Origin: an uncultured Garciella sp.
GTDB lineage: Bacteria; Bacillota; Clostridia; Eubacteriales; Garciellaceae
Direction: 5' to 3'
Assembly (NCBI GenBank): GCA_900555725.1
Contig: USMD01000094.1
Coordinates: forward strand, 1 to 7,278
Length of the DNA stretch: 7,278 nucleotides
Part shown: one piece after another, positions 1-6,384 of the stretch
Position numbering within the stretch: the first letter of the stretch is position 1
Layout: every line of letters begins with the position of its first letter
Translations under genes and position numbers: made by a program
The notes under the pieces: model-generated
Database searches by the model: none
What the model was told of the DNA's origin: nothing
The model's input: the letters and a program-made list of their open reading frames with translations, nothing else

Positions 1-42
1 CGCGTAAGATCGTCGGCAGCGTCAGATGTGTATAAGAGACAG
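1..42 (+). other. Illumina Nextera Read 1 adapter, not genomic
   Basis: Bases 10-23 read TCGTCGGCAGCGTC and bases 24-42 read AGATGTGTATAAGAGACAG. Together these are the Nextera Read 1 transposase adapter, the second part being the 19-bp Tn5 mosaic end. Bases 2-9 (GCGTAAGA) match, from memory, the Nextera i5 index S517/N517, and base 1 would be the last C of the P5 primer. Genomic sequence therefore starts at about base 43. This block should be masked before any database comparison. Confidence 0.98.
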
Positions 43-125
43 ATATAAACCTAGTATATGAGCATAAAATGAAAAGAACATGCAATTATATGTATAAAAT
101 TTAAAGGAATTTAGGGTGAAATAAA

Positions 126-791
126 ATGTTAGAGACCTTTGGTAGTGTTAGCACCATTTTTATTATGATAGCAGTCGGCTATCTATTAGCCAGTAAGGCA
201 ATCTTAAATGACGATACCAGCAAACTTTTCTCTAAAATGGTTATATCGGTATCTATACCGTTAATGATTATTAACAGCTTTCCTGATCGATTTACCTTTG
301 AAGAGTTAGTGCAGTCTTCAACTGGAGTAGTAGTAGCCTTTGGAAGTGTAATCATAACCTATATCTTATCTTATATCATTGCAAAAATGATTAAGGTGAA
401 TCAAAAAGAAATTGGTCTATTTTGTATCCTTTTTACATTTTGTAATTCATTATTTATTGGGCTACCCATTAATACTTCCTTATTTGGAGAGGAAAGTACT
501 CCCTATGTTCTGTTATATTATTTAGCAAATACTTCTTTGTTTTGGACTCTTGGGATATATAATGTACAAAGATATAGTGGAAATAGTGAAAACATTGGTT
601 TGATAGAAAAAATAAAAAAATTTTTTACTCCACCATTTATTGGTTTTATTATTGGGATATTTTTAGTTATATTTAGCATTGACCTGCCCTTTTTTATAAA
701 GGATGCATTTCAATATATGGGGAATCTATCAACACCTTTATCCATGTTATTTGTAGGGACAGTAATTTATAATATTGATTTAAAAAAATAA
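126..791 (+). pseudogene. AEC family transporter, N-terminal part (frame-broken)
   Basis: This encodes 221 residues of an auxin efflux carrier (AEC) family permease, an inner-membrane transporter whose bacterial members often export or exchange organic acids such as malate. The substrate cannot be read here. Hydrophobic segments lie near residues 8-24, 38-51, 67-88, 97-117, 126-145, 170-187 and 198-216. The family-like motif CNSLFIGLPIN is at 106-116, and STPLSMLFVG at 202-211 is typical of the second helical bundle. The ATG at 126 is preceded by AGGGTGA at 113-119 with 6-nt spacing. AEC proteins are usually about 300-315 residues, so this reading stops early. It ends at TAA 789-791 right after a run of seven A (782-788), and the missing helices continue in the -1 frame up to 1054. 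It could be a true pseudogene, a sequence error, or a product rescued by slippage. Confidence 0.85.
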
Positions 792-811
792 GGATTAACT
801 TAAAAACAACT

Positions 812-1054
812 ATGATTCTGCTAGGGAGATTTTTTGTTAGTCCTCTTATTGTAATAATACTTTTATCCTTTTTTAAATTGCCGAATATGTTAAATAATGT
901 TTTTGTTATAGAGGCTGCTGGTCCCATTGTTTCTTCAGCTGGACTAATCGCGCAATGCTATGATGTCAATCCAGAATATGGAGGTTTTATGGTAGGATTT
1001 ACTACGGTTCTGTATATGTTTATCATTCCTATTTATGTTTTCCTTATTGGATAA
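812..1054 (+). pseudogene. AEC family transporter, C-terminal part (frame-broken)
   Basis: This is the continuation of the transporter in the -1 frame. From its first ATG it encodes 80 residues: a helix near residues 1-21 (starting MILLGRFFVSPL), a small-residue-rich segment AAGPIVSSAG at 35-44, and a final helix near 59-79. That matches the last helices of the AEC fold. The same frame is open upstream to 779, so slipping back one base within the A run joins the two parts as DLKKIRINLKTTMILLGRFF. The joined protein is about 310 residues, the normal family length. No convincing ribosome binding site precedes the ATG at 812, so independent translation of this piece is unlikely. The stop at 1052-1054 runs into a hairpin shared with the convergent HD gene. 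Confidence 0.82.
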
Positions 1055-1076
1055 GGGAGAATTATAACTCTCCCTT
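1053..1076. terminator. Hairpin between convergent genes, possible bidirectional terminator
   Basis: AAGGGAGA (1053-1060) pairs with TCTCCCTT (1069-1076) around an 8-nt loop, giving an 8-bp stem. It overlaps the stop codons of both the transporter and the HD gene. The T tracts after the stem are short on both strands, so termination may be inefficient. The position between convergent genes supports the call. Confidence 0.55.
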
Positions 1077-1637
1077 TAATCCTATTTCCTCAGCTACACT
1101 TTGCATTCCTCTGATGGTTTCTGCGATGACATCATTCAATTCCATTCCCAACATTTGGGCTCCTTCTGAGATGACGTTACGATTGACCCCAGCGGCAAAG
1201 CTCTTTTGTTTCCATTTCTTCTTTACGGATTTTGGGGTTAAGTCTAAGATACTTTTACTAGGACGCATAAGGGCTGTGGCATGAATCAGTCCTGTCAATT
1301 CGTCTATGGTATATAAGGTCTTTTCTAACTGGGTTTTAGGCTCTATATCACTGCATAATTTCCAGCCATGGCTTACCACTGCTCTTATGTATTTTTCTGG
1401 CCAATCATTTTCCTTTAAAATCTCTATGGCTTTCTTACAATGTTCTTCAGGATATTTTTCATAATCAATATCATGGACTAATCCAATAATAGCCCATTTT
1501 TCCGAATCTTCTTCACCAAAGTAATGAGCAAAGTGTCTCATAACTCCTTCTACTGCCAAGGCGTGGTGGATGAGACTTTCCGTTTCATTATACTTTCTAA
1601 ATAGATTATAAGCTTCTTCTCTTGTGGGTGTTTTCAT
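1062..1637 (-). CDS. HD-domain protein, predicted metal-dependent phosphohydrolase
   Basis: This is a 191-residue soluble protein with the HD-superfamily metal-binding pattern: histidine(s) H24/H25, the H55-D56 doublet in VHDIDY, H90 in VVSHG, and D112 in TIDELT. HD-domain enzymes generally hydrolyse phosphate esters or nucleotides using bound divalent metal. The substrate here is unknown and no partner domain is present. The family resembles stand-alone 'HDIG domain' hydrolases of about 190 residues. The ATG at 1637-1635 has AGAGGT on the coding strand 7 nt upstream, and a good promoter lies at 1675-1703. The gene is transcribed away from proA and towards the transporter. There is no operon partner in the window, so context gives little clue to its role. 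Confidence is high for the domain and low for any specific function. Confidence 0.85.
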   Translation of the reverse strand: MKTPTREEAYNLFRKYNETESLIHHALAVEGVMRHFAHYFGEEDSEKWAIIGLVHDIDYEKYPEEHCKKAIEILKENDWPEKYIRAVVSHGWKLCSDIEPKTQLEKTLYTIDELTGLIHATALMRPSKSILDLTPKSVKKKWKQKSFAAGVNRNVISEGAQMLGMELNDVIAETIRGMQSVAEEIGLKGEL

Positions 1638-1674
1638 AGTTGATACCTCTTTTCCTTCTATTATTTAATATATT

Positions 1675-1703
1675 ATTTTATAGTTTTCAATATTTTCTGT
1701 CAA
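1675..1703 (-). promoter_or_regulatory. Sigma-A type promoter for the HD-domain gene
   Basis: On the - strand, TTGACA (1703-1698) is followed after exactly 17 bp by TAAAAT (1680-1675). The -35 is a perfect consensus and the -10 matches 5 of 6. The start codon at 1637 lies about 38 nt beyond the -10, leaving a short 5' leader that includes the ribosome binding site. Confidence 0.75.
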
Positions 1704-1734
1704 TGATTTTAGCATACAGATCTAGGAAAAGTTA

Positions 1735-1763
1735 TTGACAATTCTTTTTTCCTTTTATATAAT
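1735..1763 (+). promoter_or_regulatory. Consensus sigma-A type promoter of the proAB leader
   Basis: TTGACA (1735-1740) and TATAAT (1758-1763) are both perfect consensus hexamers separated by 17 bp. Transcription should start near 1770, which gives a leader of about 200 nt before the terminator tail, a usual T-box length. A promoter this strong fits a system in which control is exerted by premature termination downstream. Confidence 0.88.
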
Positions 1764-1769
1764 TTAATC

Positions 1770-1967
1770 CAAATATAGAAATAGTGTTGTGTGATGATAG
1801 AGAATAGTAAAAAGACGATACTATCCAGAGAGTAAGAGGTGGTGAAAATCTTACAGTTTAGTCTTTTGAACCCGCTCCTGAGCATTTGCAATGAAGTTGA
1901 GCTATATTAGCTAATAAGGGTGGTACCGCGGGTAATCTCTCGTCCCTTTTGTGGATGAGAGTTTTTT
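1770..1967 (+). promoter_or_regulatory. T-box riboswitch, probable proline (tRNA-Pro) specificity
   Basis: The leader carries the canonical T-box AAGGGTGGTACCGCG at 1916-1930; its TGGT bulge pairs with the CCA end of uncharged tRNA. Stem I is visible in part. AAAAGAC (1810-1816) pairs with GTCTTTT (1861-1867). The distal hairpin GTAAGA/TCTTAC (1832-1837/1849-1854) carries the AGAGAG and GGTGGTGAAAA elements expected to contact the tRNA elbow. A GATGA motif starts at 1793. Directly 3' of the upper helix is GAACCCGC (1868-1875). By analogy with other T-boxes, where the specifier follows GAA, the specifier is CCC (1871-1873). Reading CCG one base later would also be proline. AAGGG (1916-1920) can pair with CCCTT (1944-1948) to form the antiterminator, which excludes the terminator at 1937-1961. 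Uncharged tRNA-Pro would thus switch on proA-proB. The lower half of Stem I was not resolved by hand. Confidence 0.93.
1937..1967 (+). terminator. Regulated intrinsic terminator of the T-box leader
   Basis: CTCTCGTCC (1937-1945) pairs with GGATGAGAG (1953-1961): 9 bp including one G-U pair, closed by a 7-nt loop and followed by six T (1962-1967). Its 5' arm overlaps the CCCTT needed by the antiterminator, so the two structures are mutually exclusive. Confidence 0.92.
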
Positions 1968-1996
1968 ATTGTAATAAAAAGTCAGGGGGGAATATT

Positions 1997-3235
1997 GTGA
2001 GCTTGGTAGAACAAGGTAGAGAATTAAAAAAAGCAGCTTTGATTTTGGAAATGGCAGATACCAATGACAAAAATGATGCCTTAGATAAGGTATGCAAGAG
2101 TCTTATGCAAAATCAAGATTTTATATTAAAGGAAAATCAAAAAGATATCAAAAATGCTAAAAAAAACAATATGAAAGAAAGTTTGATAGATCGACTTAGG
2201 CTTACAGAAGATAGGATAAAAGGTATGATAAAAGGTATTAGAACTATTATCGATTTAAAGGATCCCATTTGGCAAAGCAATAGAGTATGGACCTTAGAAA
2301 ATAATTTGACCATAAGCAAAATGACAGTACCATTGGGGACAATTGGAATTATCTATGAATCTAGACCAAATGTTACAGTAGATGCCTTTGGATTGGCTTT
2401 AAAAAGTGGTAATGGAATCTTACTTCGGGGCAGTTCCTCTGCCATTCATTCCAATAAAGCCTTAGTAGCTACTATTAAAGAGGGACTTAGGGATAGTAAA
2501 ATACCTGAAGGAGTAATAGAATTAGTAGAGGATACTGATAGAAATGTGGTCAAAGAAATGATTACCATGAACAATTATATTGACTTAGTAATTCCAAGAG
2601 GAGGAAAGGGACTTATTGATTTTGTGGTACAAAATTCCACTGTGCCCACGATTGAAACAGGAGTAGGAAATTGTCATGTTTTTGTAGATGAAAGCGCCAA
2701 CCAAGAAAATGCCTTAAAAATTATAGAGAATGCTAAGGTGCAAAGACCTGGAGTATGTAATGCCATTGAAACCGTATTGATTCATAAAAATATTGCCCAG
2801 GAAATTTTACCTAAGCTTTATGAGTTACTAAAGAATCGGGTGGAGCTAAGGGGATGTAAAATCACCCGGGGGATCATTCCAGTGATTCCAGCAACAGAAG
2901 AAGATTGGACAGAGGAATATTTAGATTATATTTTAGCCATCAAGGTAGTGGAAAATATAGAAGAAGCTATTATTCATATTTCTAAGTATGGTACCAAACA
3001 TTCCGAAGCTATTATTACAGAAAATTATACCAATGCCCAGGCTTTCCAAAGAAGGGTAGACGCCGCAGCGGTATATGTAAATGCTTCCACTCGATTTACC
3101 GATGGAGGACAATTTGGTTTCGGGGCCGAGATGGGGATTAGTACCCAAAAGATGCTCCCTAGAGGACCAATGGGCTTAGAGGAGTTGGTTACTATAAAAT
3201 ATACCATTCAAGGCAATGGGCAAGTAAGGGAGTAG
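1997..3235 (+). CDS. proA: Glutamate-5-semialdehyde dehydrogenase (gamma-glutamyl phosphate reductase)
   Basis: ProA is the cytoplasmic NADPH-dependent enzyme that reduces gamma-glutamyl phosphate from ProB to glutamate-5-semialdehyde, the second step of proline synthesis. From the GTG at 1997 it is 412 residues, close to the family's usual length of about 415. The catalytic cysteine is C254 in QRPGVCNAIET. Other family landmarks are VPLGTIGIIYESRPNVTVDA (111-130), LRGSSSAIHSN (143-153), the YGTKHSEAI signature (331-339), and RFTDGGQFGFGAEMG (366-380) with GPMGLEEL (390-397) near the end. The frame stays open up to a TTG at 1949, but that start would lie inside the T-box terminator. GTG 1997 has an AGGGGGG run (1984-1990) 6 nt upstream and begins where family alignments normally start. 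It is the first gene of the operon, under T-box control, and is followed immediately by proB. Confidence 0.96.
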   Translation: MSLVEQGRELKKAALILEMADTNDKNDALDKVCKSLMQNQDFILKENQKDIKNAKKNNMKESLIDRLRLTEDRIKGMIKGIRTIIDLKDPIWQSNRVWTLENNLTISKMTVPLGTIGIIYESRPNVTVDAFGLALKSGNGILLRGSSSAIHSNKALVATIKEGLRDSKIPEGVIELVEDTDRNVVKEMITMNNYIDLVIPRGGKGLIDFVVQNSTVPTIETGVGNCHVFVDESANQENALKIIENAKVQRPGVCNAIETVLIHKNIAQEILPKLYELLKNRVELRGCKITRGIIPVIPATEEDWTEEYLDYILAIKVVENIEEAIIHISKYGTKHSEAIITENYTNAQAFQRRVDAAAVYVNASTRFTDGGQFGFGAEMGISTQKMLPRGPMGLEELVTIKYTIQGNGQVRE

Positions 3236-3238
3236 ATG

Positions 3239-4039
3239 ATGATGAGTATTGGTGAGATTATGCAAGAAAGCAGAAAAATTGTCATCAAAATAGGGACCAA
3301 TACCCTTTCAGATGAAAAGGGATTTGTAAATAAAGACTATTTATTTAAACTAGCAAGTCAGGTAAATGAACTAAAAAAACAAGGGAAACAAGTGGTACTA
3401 GTTAGTTCAGGAGCACGGATTGCAGGGGTCGCTACCCTTGGAAAATGGGCCCTTAAAGGAGAAGTTCACTATAAGCAGGCCCTATGTGCCATTGGTCAAG
3501 TAGAGTTGATGGATGCTTATCGTAAAGCCTTTTTTGAATATGGAATTCACATAGGGCAAATGCTTTTTACTAAGGATGATTTCTTCGATAATCATAGAAT
3601 CTTAAATATTAGAAATACTCTATTTACTCTTATTGATGAGGGGGTAGTTCCTATTGTGAATGAAAATGATTCAGTTAGTGTAGAAGAGATTAAAATAGGA
3701 GATAATGATACTCTAGCTGCCTATACAGCTCATTTATGGAATGCAGATGTATTAATACTATTGAGTGATATTAATGGAATCTACAATAAAAATCCTAAGG
3801 AGTATTCTGATGCAATATTGATAGAGAGGATAGTGGACGTGAACCAAATCCAAAAAATTGCAGAGATAGGAGATGCAGGATCTTTTGGTATAGGAGGAAT
3901 GCATACCAAGATTCAGGCAGCAAAGCTAGTGAATGAACATGGAATTCCTATGATATTGGCCAATGGAGCAAAGGAAAATATTATTCTTGATTTGCTAGAA
4001 GGAAAGGAAAAGGGATCCTTGTTTTTGCCAAAAATATAA
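3239..4039 (+). CDS. proB: Glutamate 5-kinase, short form without PUA domain
   Basis: ProB is the cytoplasmic kinase that phosphorylates glutamate to gamma-glutamyl phosphate, the committed step of proline synthesis and usually the site of proline feedback inhibition. It is a single amino-acid kinase domain: KIGT (17-20), VSSGA (55-59), PIVNENDSV (138-146), GDNDTLA (154-160), LSDINGIY (175-182) and GGMHTK (219-224). At about 266 residues it ends where the C-terminal PUA domain of the roughly 367-residue form would begin, so this is the shorter family type rather than a truncation. Three consecutive in-frame ATG codons start at 3236, 3239 and 3242, directly after the proA stop. AAGGGAG (3226-3232) lies 3, 6 and 9 nt before them, so the second or third is most likely; 3239 is given here. 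A further ATG at 3260 is possible. Tight coupling to proA implies co-translation. A terminator follows at once. Confidence 0.94.
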   Translation: MMSIGEIMQESRKIVIKIGTNTLSDEKGFVNKDYLFKLASQVNELKKQGKQVVLVSSGARIAGVATLGKWALKGEVHYKQALCAIGQVELMDAYRKAFFEYGIHIGQMLFTKDDFFDNHRILNIRNTLFTLIDEGVVPIVNENDSVSVEEIKIGDNDTLAAYTAHLWNADVLILLSDINGIYNKNPKEYSDAILIERIVDVNQIQKIAEIGDAGSFGIGGMHTKIQAAKLVNEHGIPMILANGAKENIILDLLEGKEKGSLFLPKI

Positions 4040-4060
4040 AAAAGCAGCTTTGCTGCTTTT
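4040..4060. terminator. Intrinsic terminator of proAB, probably bidirectional
   Basis: AAAAGCAGC (4040-4048) pairs with GCTGCTTTT (4052-4060) around a TTT loop, a 9-bp stem with a GC-rich core. It starts one base after the proB stop. On the + strand the tail is TTTTCTT. On the - strand the run after the stem is richer in T (TTTTTTATATTTTT), so it can also stop transcription arriving from argD. Confidence 0.85.
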
Positions 4061-4267
4061 CTTGATAGTAAGTCGAGAAGCAAGTATTTTTATTAAGTGT
4101 TTGTGAATTCACATAAAACAGAATAAATAAAAGGATGGATATTTCATGAAACAAACGACTTAATGCCCTATTTTTTACCTTGATTTTACTATAATAGAAA
4201 GGAAAGCATTTGCAAAGCGATGGAATCAACGAGCACAATAGATTAATTAAATCGAAGATGGAAGATC
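4061..4267. other. Intergenic spacer between convergent proB and argD, no gene seen
   Basis: These 207 bp hold no credible coding frame or RNA gene. The only notable item is a TATAAT at 4190-4195, followed by an AGAAAGGA purine run and an ATG at 4220 that opens only 8 codons. It lacks a -35 hexamer at the usual distance, so I do not call a promoter. On the - strand no strong hairpin lies closer to the argD stop than the one at 4040-4060. Confidence 0.6.
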
Positions 4268-5437
4268 CTATTGTAATTCCCCTAACGCAGCCTCAAAAAT
4301 CTCTAACATAGCATCCATATCTTCTTTATTTACATTCAATGGAGGAGCGACCCTGAGCACATCATGGCCGGCACCTATCAATAAAAGACCCTTTTCAAAG
4401 CACTTGTTGATGATTACCTTTGGATCTCCTTCTACTTTGATACCTAATAATAGACCCCTGCCTTGGATATTTTTTATAATAGGATACTTTTCCTTTAGAA
4501 TATTTAATTTTTCTACTAGATAATCACTGCTTGCCCTTACATTATCTAGGATATGATGATCTATTAATTCTTTTAGTGTGGTAAGGCCTACAGAACAAGC
4601 TAGAGGATTTCCTCCAAAAGTATTTCCGTGGCTACCAGGGACAAAAACAGAGGCAGCTTTTTTTGTTGCTAAACAAGCCCCAATGGGAAAGCCTCCTCCT
4701 AACCCCTTTGCCATAGAGATAACATCTGGGATGACTCCATAGCTTTGGTAAGCGAATAAAGTTCCCAGTCTTCCAATCCCACATTGTACTTCATCGAAGA
4801 TCAAAAGAGCATTAAATTCATCACATAATTTTCGAGCTTCTTTTAAAAATTTCACATCGGCTTCTATAATTCCCCCTTCTCCTTGAACAGGTTCTAGGAT
4901 GATGGCACAGGTTTTTTCACTGATAGTATTTTTTAGAGCCTGGATATTATTAAACTCTACAGGAGTGGTATTAGGGATTAGTGGCATAAAATCCTTTTGA
5001 TATTTTGACTGACCTGTCACTGATAGAGCCCCCATGGTTCTTCCATGGAAAGAATTTTCCATATAAATAATCTCAGTTTTATCTTGCCTTCCATTGACTT
5101 TTCCATATTTTCTAGCAAGTTTTAATGCTACTTCATTGGCTTCGGTGCCACTATTACAGAAAAAAACTTGATCATGATCACTATACTCTGCCAACTTTCC
5201 AGCCAATTTTAACTGGGGAGGTGTCCAATAATTATTAGAAACATGTATTAATTTTTGACTTTGTTCCACTAAGGTCTTAACAATAGATGGATGACTATGT
5301 CCTAGAGCATTTACAGCTATTCCTGCCACAAAATCAATATACTCCTTTCCATTTATATCATAGACCCTTGTCCCAGATCCTCTTTCTAATACTACATCAA
5401 ATCGTCCATAGGTATTCATAATATTTTCTCTTGTCAT
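4268..5437 (-). CDS. argD: Acetylornithine aminotransferase
   Basis: ArgD is a cytoplasmic class III PLP aminotransferase that converts N-acetylglutamate-5-semialdehyde plus glutamate to N-acetylornithine plus 2-oxoglutarate. It is 389 residues, a normal family length. K244 in SMAKGLGGGFP is the expected Schiff-base lysine, and D215 in LIFDEVQ contacts the PLP ring nitrogen. SGTEA (96-100), F130-H131 in NSFHGRTMG, the PVQGEGG segment (183-189), GNTFGGNPLAC (271-281) and R362 in LRVAPPL are all as expected. The ATG at 5437-5435 overlaps the argB stop as ATGA, and AAAAAAGGAG lies 10 nt upstream inside the end of argB, so the two are translationally coupled. The neighbouring argB and argC favour acetylornithine as substrate. 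Related ornithine or succinyl-diaminopimelate aminotransferases cannot be separated by sequence reading alone. Confidence 0.94.
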   Translation of the reverse strand: MTRENIMNTYGRFDVVLERGSGTRVYDINGKEYIDFVAGIAVNALGHSHPSIVKTLVEQSQKLIHVSNNYWTPPQLKLAGKLAEYSDHDQVFFCNSGTEANEVALKLARKYGKVNGRQDKTEIIYMENSFHGRTMGALSVTGQSKYQKDFMPLIPNTTPVEFNNIQALKNTISEKTCAIILEPVQGEGGIIEADVKFLKEARKLCDEFNALLIFDEVQCGIGRLGTLFAYQSYGVIPDVISMAKGLGGGFPIGACLATKKAASVFVPGSHGNTFGGNPLACSVGLTTLKELIDHHILDNVRASSDYLVEKLNILKEKYPIIKNIQGRGLLLGIKVEGDPKVIINKCFEKGLLLIGAGHDVLRVAPPLNVNKEDMDAMLEIFEAALGELQ

Positions 5438-6315
5438 TCGTTTTTCACTCCTTTTTTAATCATGGTTCCTATTCCTTTATCAGTAAAGATTTCTAATAAT
5501 AAGCTATGTTCCCTTCGTCCATCAATTAAATGAACTCCCCTGGTGCCATGTTCGATAGCTCCTACACAACATTGAATTTTAGGAATCATTCCTTCACGGA
5601 TGACTTTTTGTTCTATATAATCATCTACCTCATTTAAGGTAATCAGAGAGAGTAAAGAGGAAGGGCCATTGATATCCTTGTAAATGCCTTCTACATCAGT
5701 AAGTAAAATTAATTTTTCTGCTTTTAGAGCACTACTTACAGCACCAGCTACAGTATCTCCATTAATATTGTAGGTATCACCCTTTATATCGCAGCCAATG
5801 GGAGAGATAATAGGTAAGAGATTTTTTTCTATTAATCCAGTTAGAAAAACTCCATTGACATTTATTACATTTCCAACAAAGCCGATATCTATCTTTTCTC
5901 CATTTTTATAGAGATATTTTTTTTCTACGGTAATGAAGCTAGAATCCTTTCCACTAATTCCAATGGCGTTGATCCCATGTTGACATATTTTAGAAGTTAA
6001 GTTCTTATTGATACTACCAGACAATACCATTTCTACAGTATCAATGGCTTCTTGGGTAGTTACCCGTAATCCATCAATGAATTCACTTTTAATATCTAAT
6101 TGATCTAATAATTTAGAGATTTTAGGCCCGCCTCCATGTACGATGACTGTATGGATACCCACAAAGTTTAATAGGGCTACATCTTCAATAAATGCTTTTT
6201 GGGCTTTTTCATTTTTCATAATACTACCGCCGTATTTAATCACGAAGGTCTTACCTGAAAACTTTTTTATATAAGGTAAGGCCTCTGTCAATATAGATAC
6301 CTTTTCTTCATTCAT
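5434..6315 (-). CDS. argB: Acetylglutamate kinase, arginine-sensitive type
   Basis: ArgB phosphorylates N-acetylglutamate, the second step of arginine synthesis, and is the control point in organisms with the cyclic (ArgJ) pathway. The amino-acid kinase fold shows KYGGS (27-31), HGGGP (60-64), DGLRVT (81-86), NINGD (183-187), TDVEGIY (206-212), GMIPK (242-246) and a DGR..HSLLLEIFT..G.GT end (265-284). A helix of about 20 residues, LTEALPYIKKFSGKTFVIKYGG-like, precedes the first kinase motif. Arginine-inhibited hexameric enzymes have this helix and the short E. coli enzyme lacks it, so feedback inhibition by arginine is inferred. The frame extends to a TTG at 6336 and an ATG at 6324. However, AAGGAG (coding strand, 6330-6325) touches the ATG at 6324 and sits 9 nt before the ATG at 6315, so 6315 (293 residues) is chosen. 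It is the first gene of argB-argD. Confidence 0.95.
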   Translation of the reverse strand: MNEEKVSILTEALPYIKKFSGKTFVIKYGGSIMKNEKAQKAFIEDVALLNFVGIHTVIVHGGGPKISKLLDQLDIKSEFIDGLRVTTQEAIDTVEMVLSGSINKNLTSKICQHGINAIGISGKDSSFITVEKKYLYKNGEKIDIGFVGNVINVNGVFLTGLIEKNLLPIISPIGCDIKGDTYNINGDTVAGAVSSALKAEKLILLTDVEGIYKDINGPSSLLSLITLNEVDDYIEQKVIREGMIPKIQCCVGAIEHGTRGVHLIDGRREHSLLLEIFTDKGIGTMIKKGVKNE

Positions 6316-6348
6316 TCCATTCATCTCCTTTTTCAATTGTTAGTAATA

Positions 6349-6377
6349 ATTATACATTTATATAAATAAATATTCAA
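6349..6377 (-). promoter_or_regulatory. Promoter of argB-argD
   Basis: On the - strand, TTGAAT (6377-6372, 4 of 6 to consensus) is followed after 17 bp by a perfect TATAAT (6354-6349). The start codon at 6315 lies about 34 nt beyond the -10. The probable ARG box at 6361-6378 covers the -35 and most of the spacer, so ArgR binding would block polymerase directly. Confidence 0.72.
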
Positions 6378-6378
6378 T
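6361..6378. promoter_or_regulatory. Probable ARG box (ArgR/AhrC operator), primary site
   Basis: TATAAATAAATATTCAAT fits the 18-bp ArgR operator pattern wnTGAATwwwwATTCAnw with one mismatch (TAAAT for TGAAT in the left arm). It sits within the argBD promoter and 7 bp from the argC -35. The AT-rich background lowers specificity, but the position between divergent arginine genes supports the call. Confidence 0.62.
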
Positions 6379-6384
6379 AAAAGT

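Noticed and set aside
43..125. Promoter for the transporter (TATAAA at 93-98)
   Set aside because: No acceptable -35 hexamer lies 16-18 bp upstream, and the adapter cuts off the rest of the upstream region.
694..927. 77-residue - strand open frame over the transporter break
   Set aside because: It is antisense to clear AEC coding sequence, and its low-complexity residues reflect the complement of membrane helices.
812..1054. Independent small membrane protein starting at ATG 812
   Set aside because: The upstream sequence lacks a ribosome binding site, the same frame continues back to the A run, and the content matches the missing C-terminal helices of the transporter.
1709..1891. 60-residue - strand open frame in the T-box leader
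   Set aside because: It covers the proAB promoter and the conserved RNA structure on the other strand; no coding signal.
1949..1996. Longer proA start at the TTG at 1949
   Set aside because: It lies inside the T-box terminator loop, has no ribosome binding site, and the extra 16 residues (MWMRVFYCNKK...) do not look like a ProA N terminus. GTG 1997 has a well-spaced purine run.
2137..3207. Several - strand open frames inside proA
   Set aside because: They are shadows of the proA coding frame, without start signals or recognisable domains.
3981..4238. 85-residue - strand open frame across the proB terminator
   Set aside because: It begins with TTG, runs through the terminator hairpin and the end of proB, has no ribosome binding site and resembles no family.
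6316..6336. Longer argB starts at TTG 6336 or ATG 6324
   Set aside because: AAGGAG at 6330-6325 lies downstream of the TTG and abuts the ATG at 6324. Only the ATG at 6315 has proper spacing.
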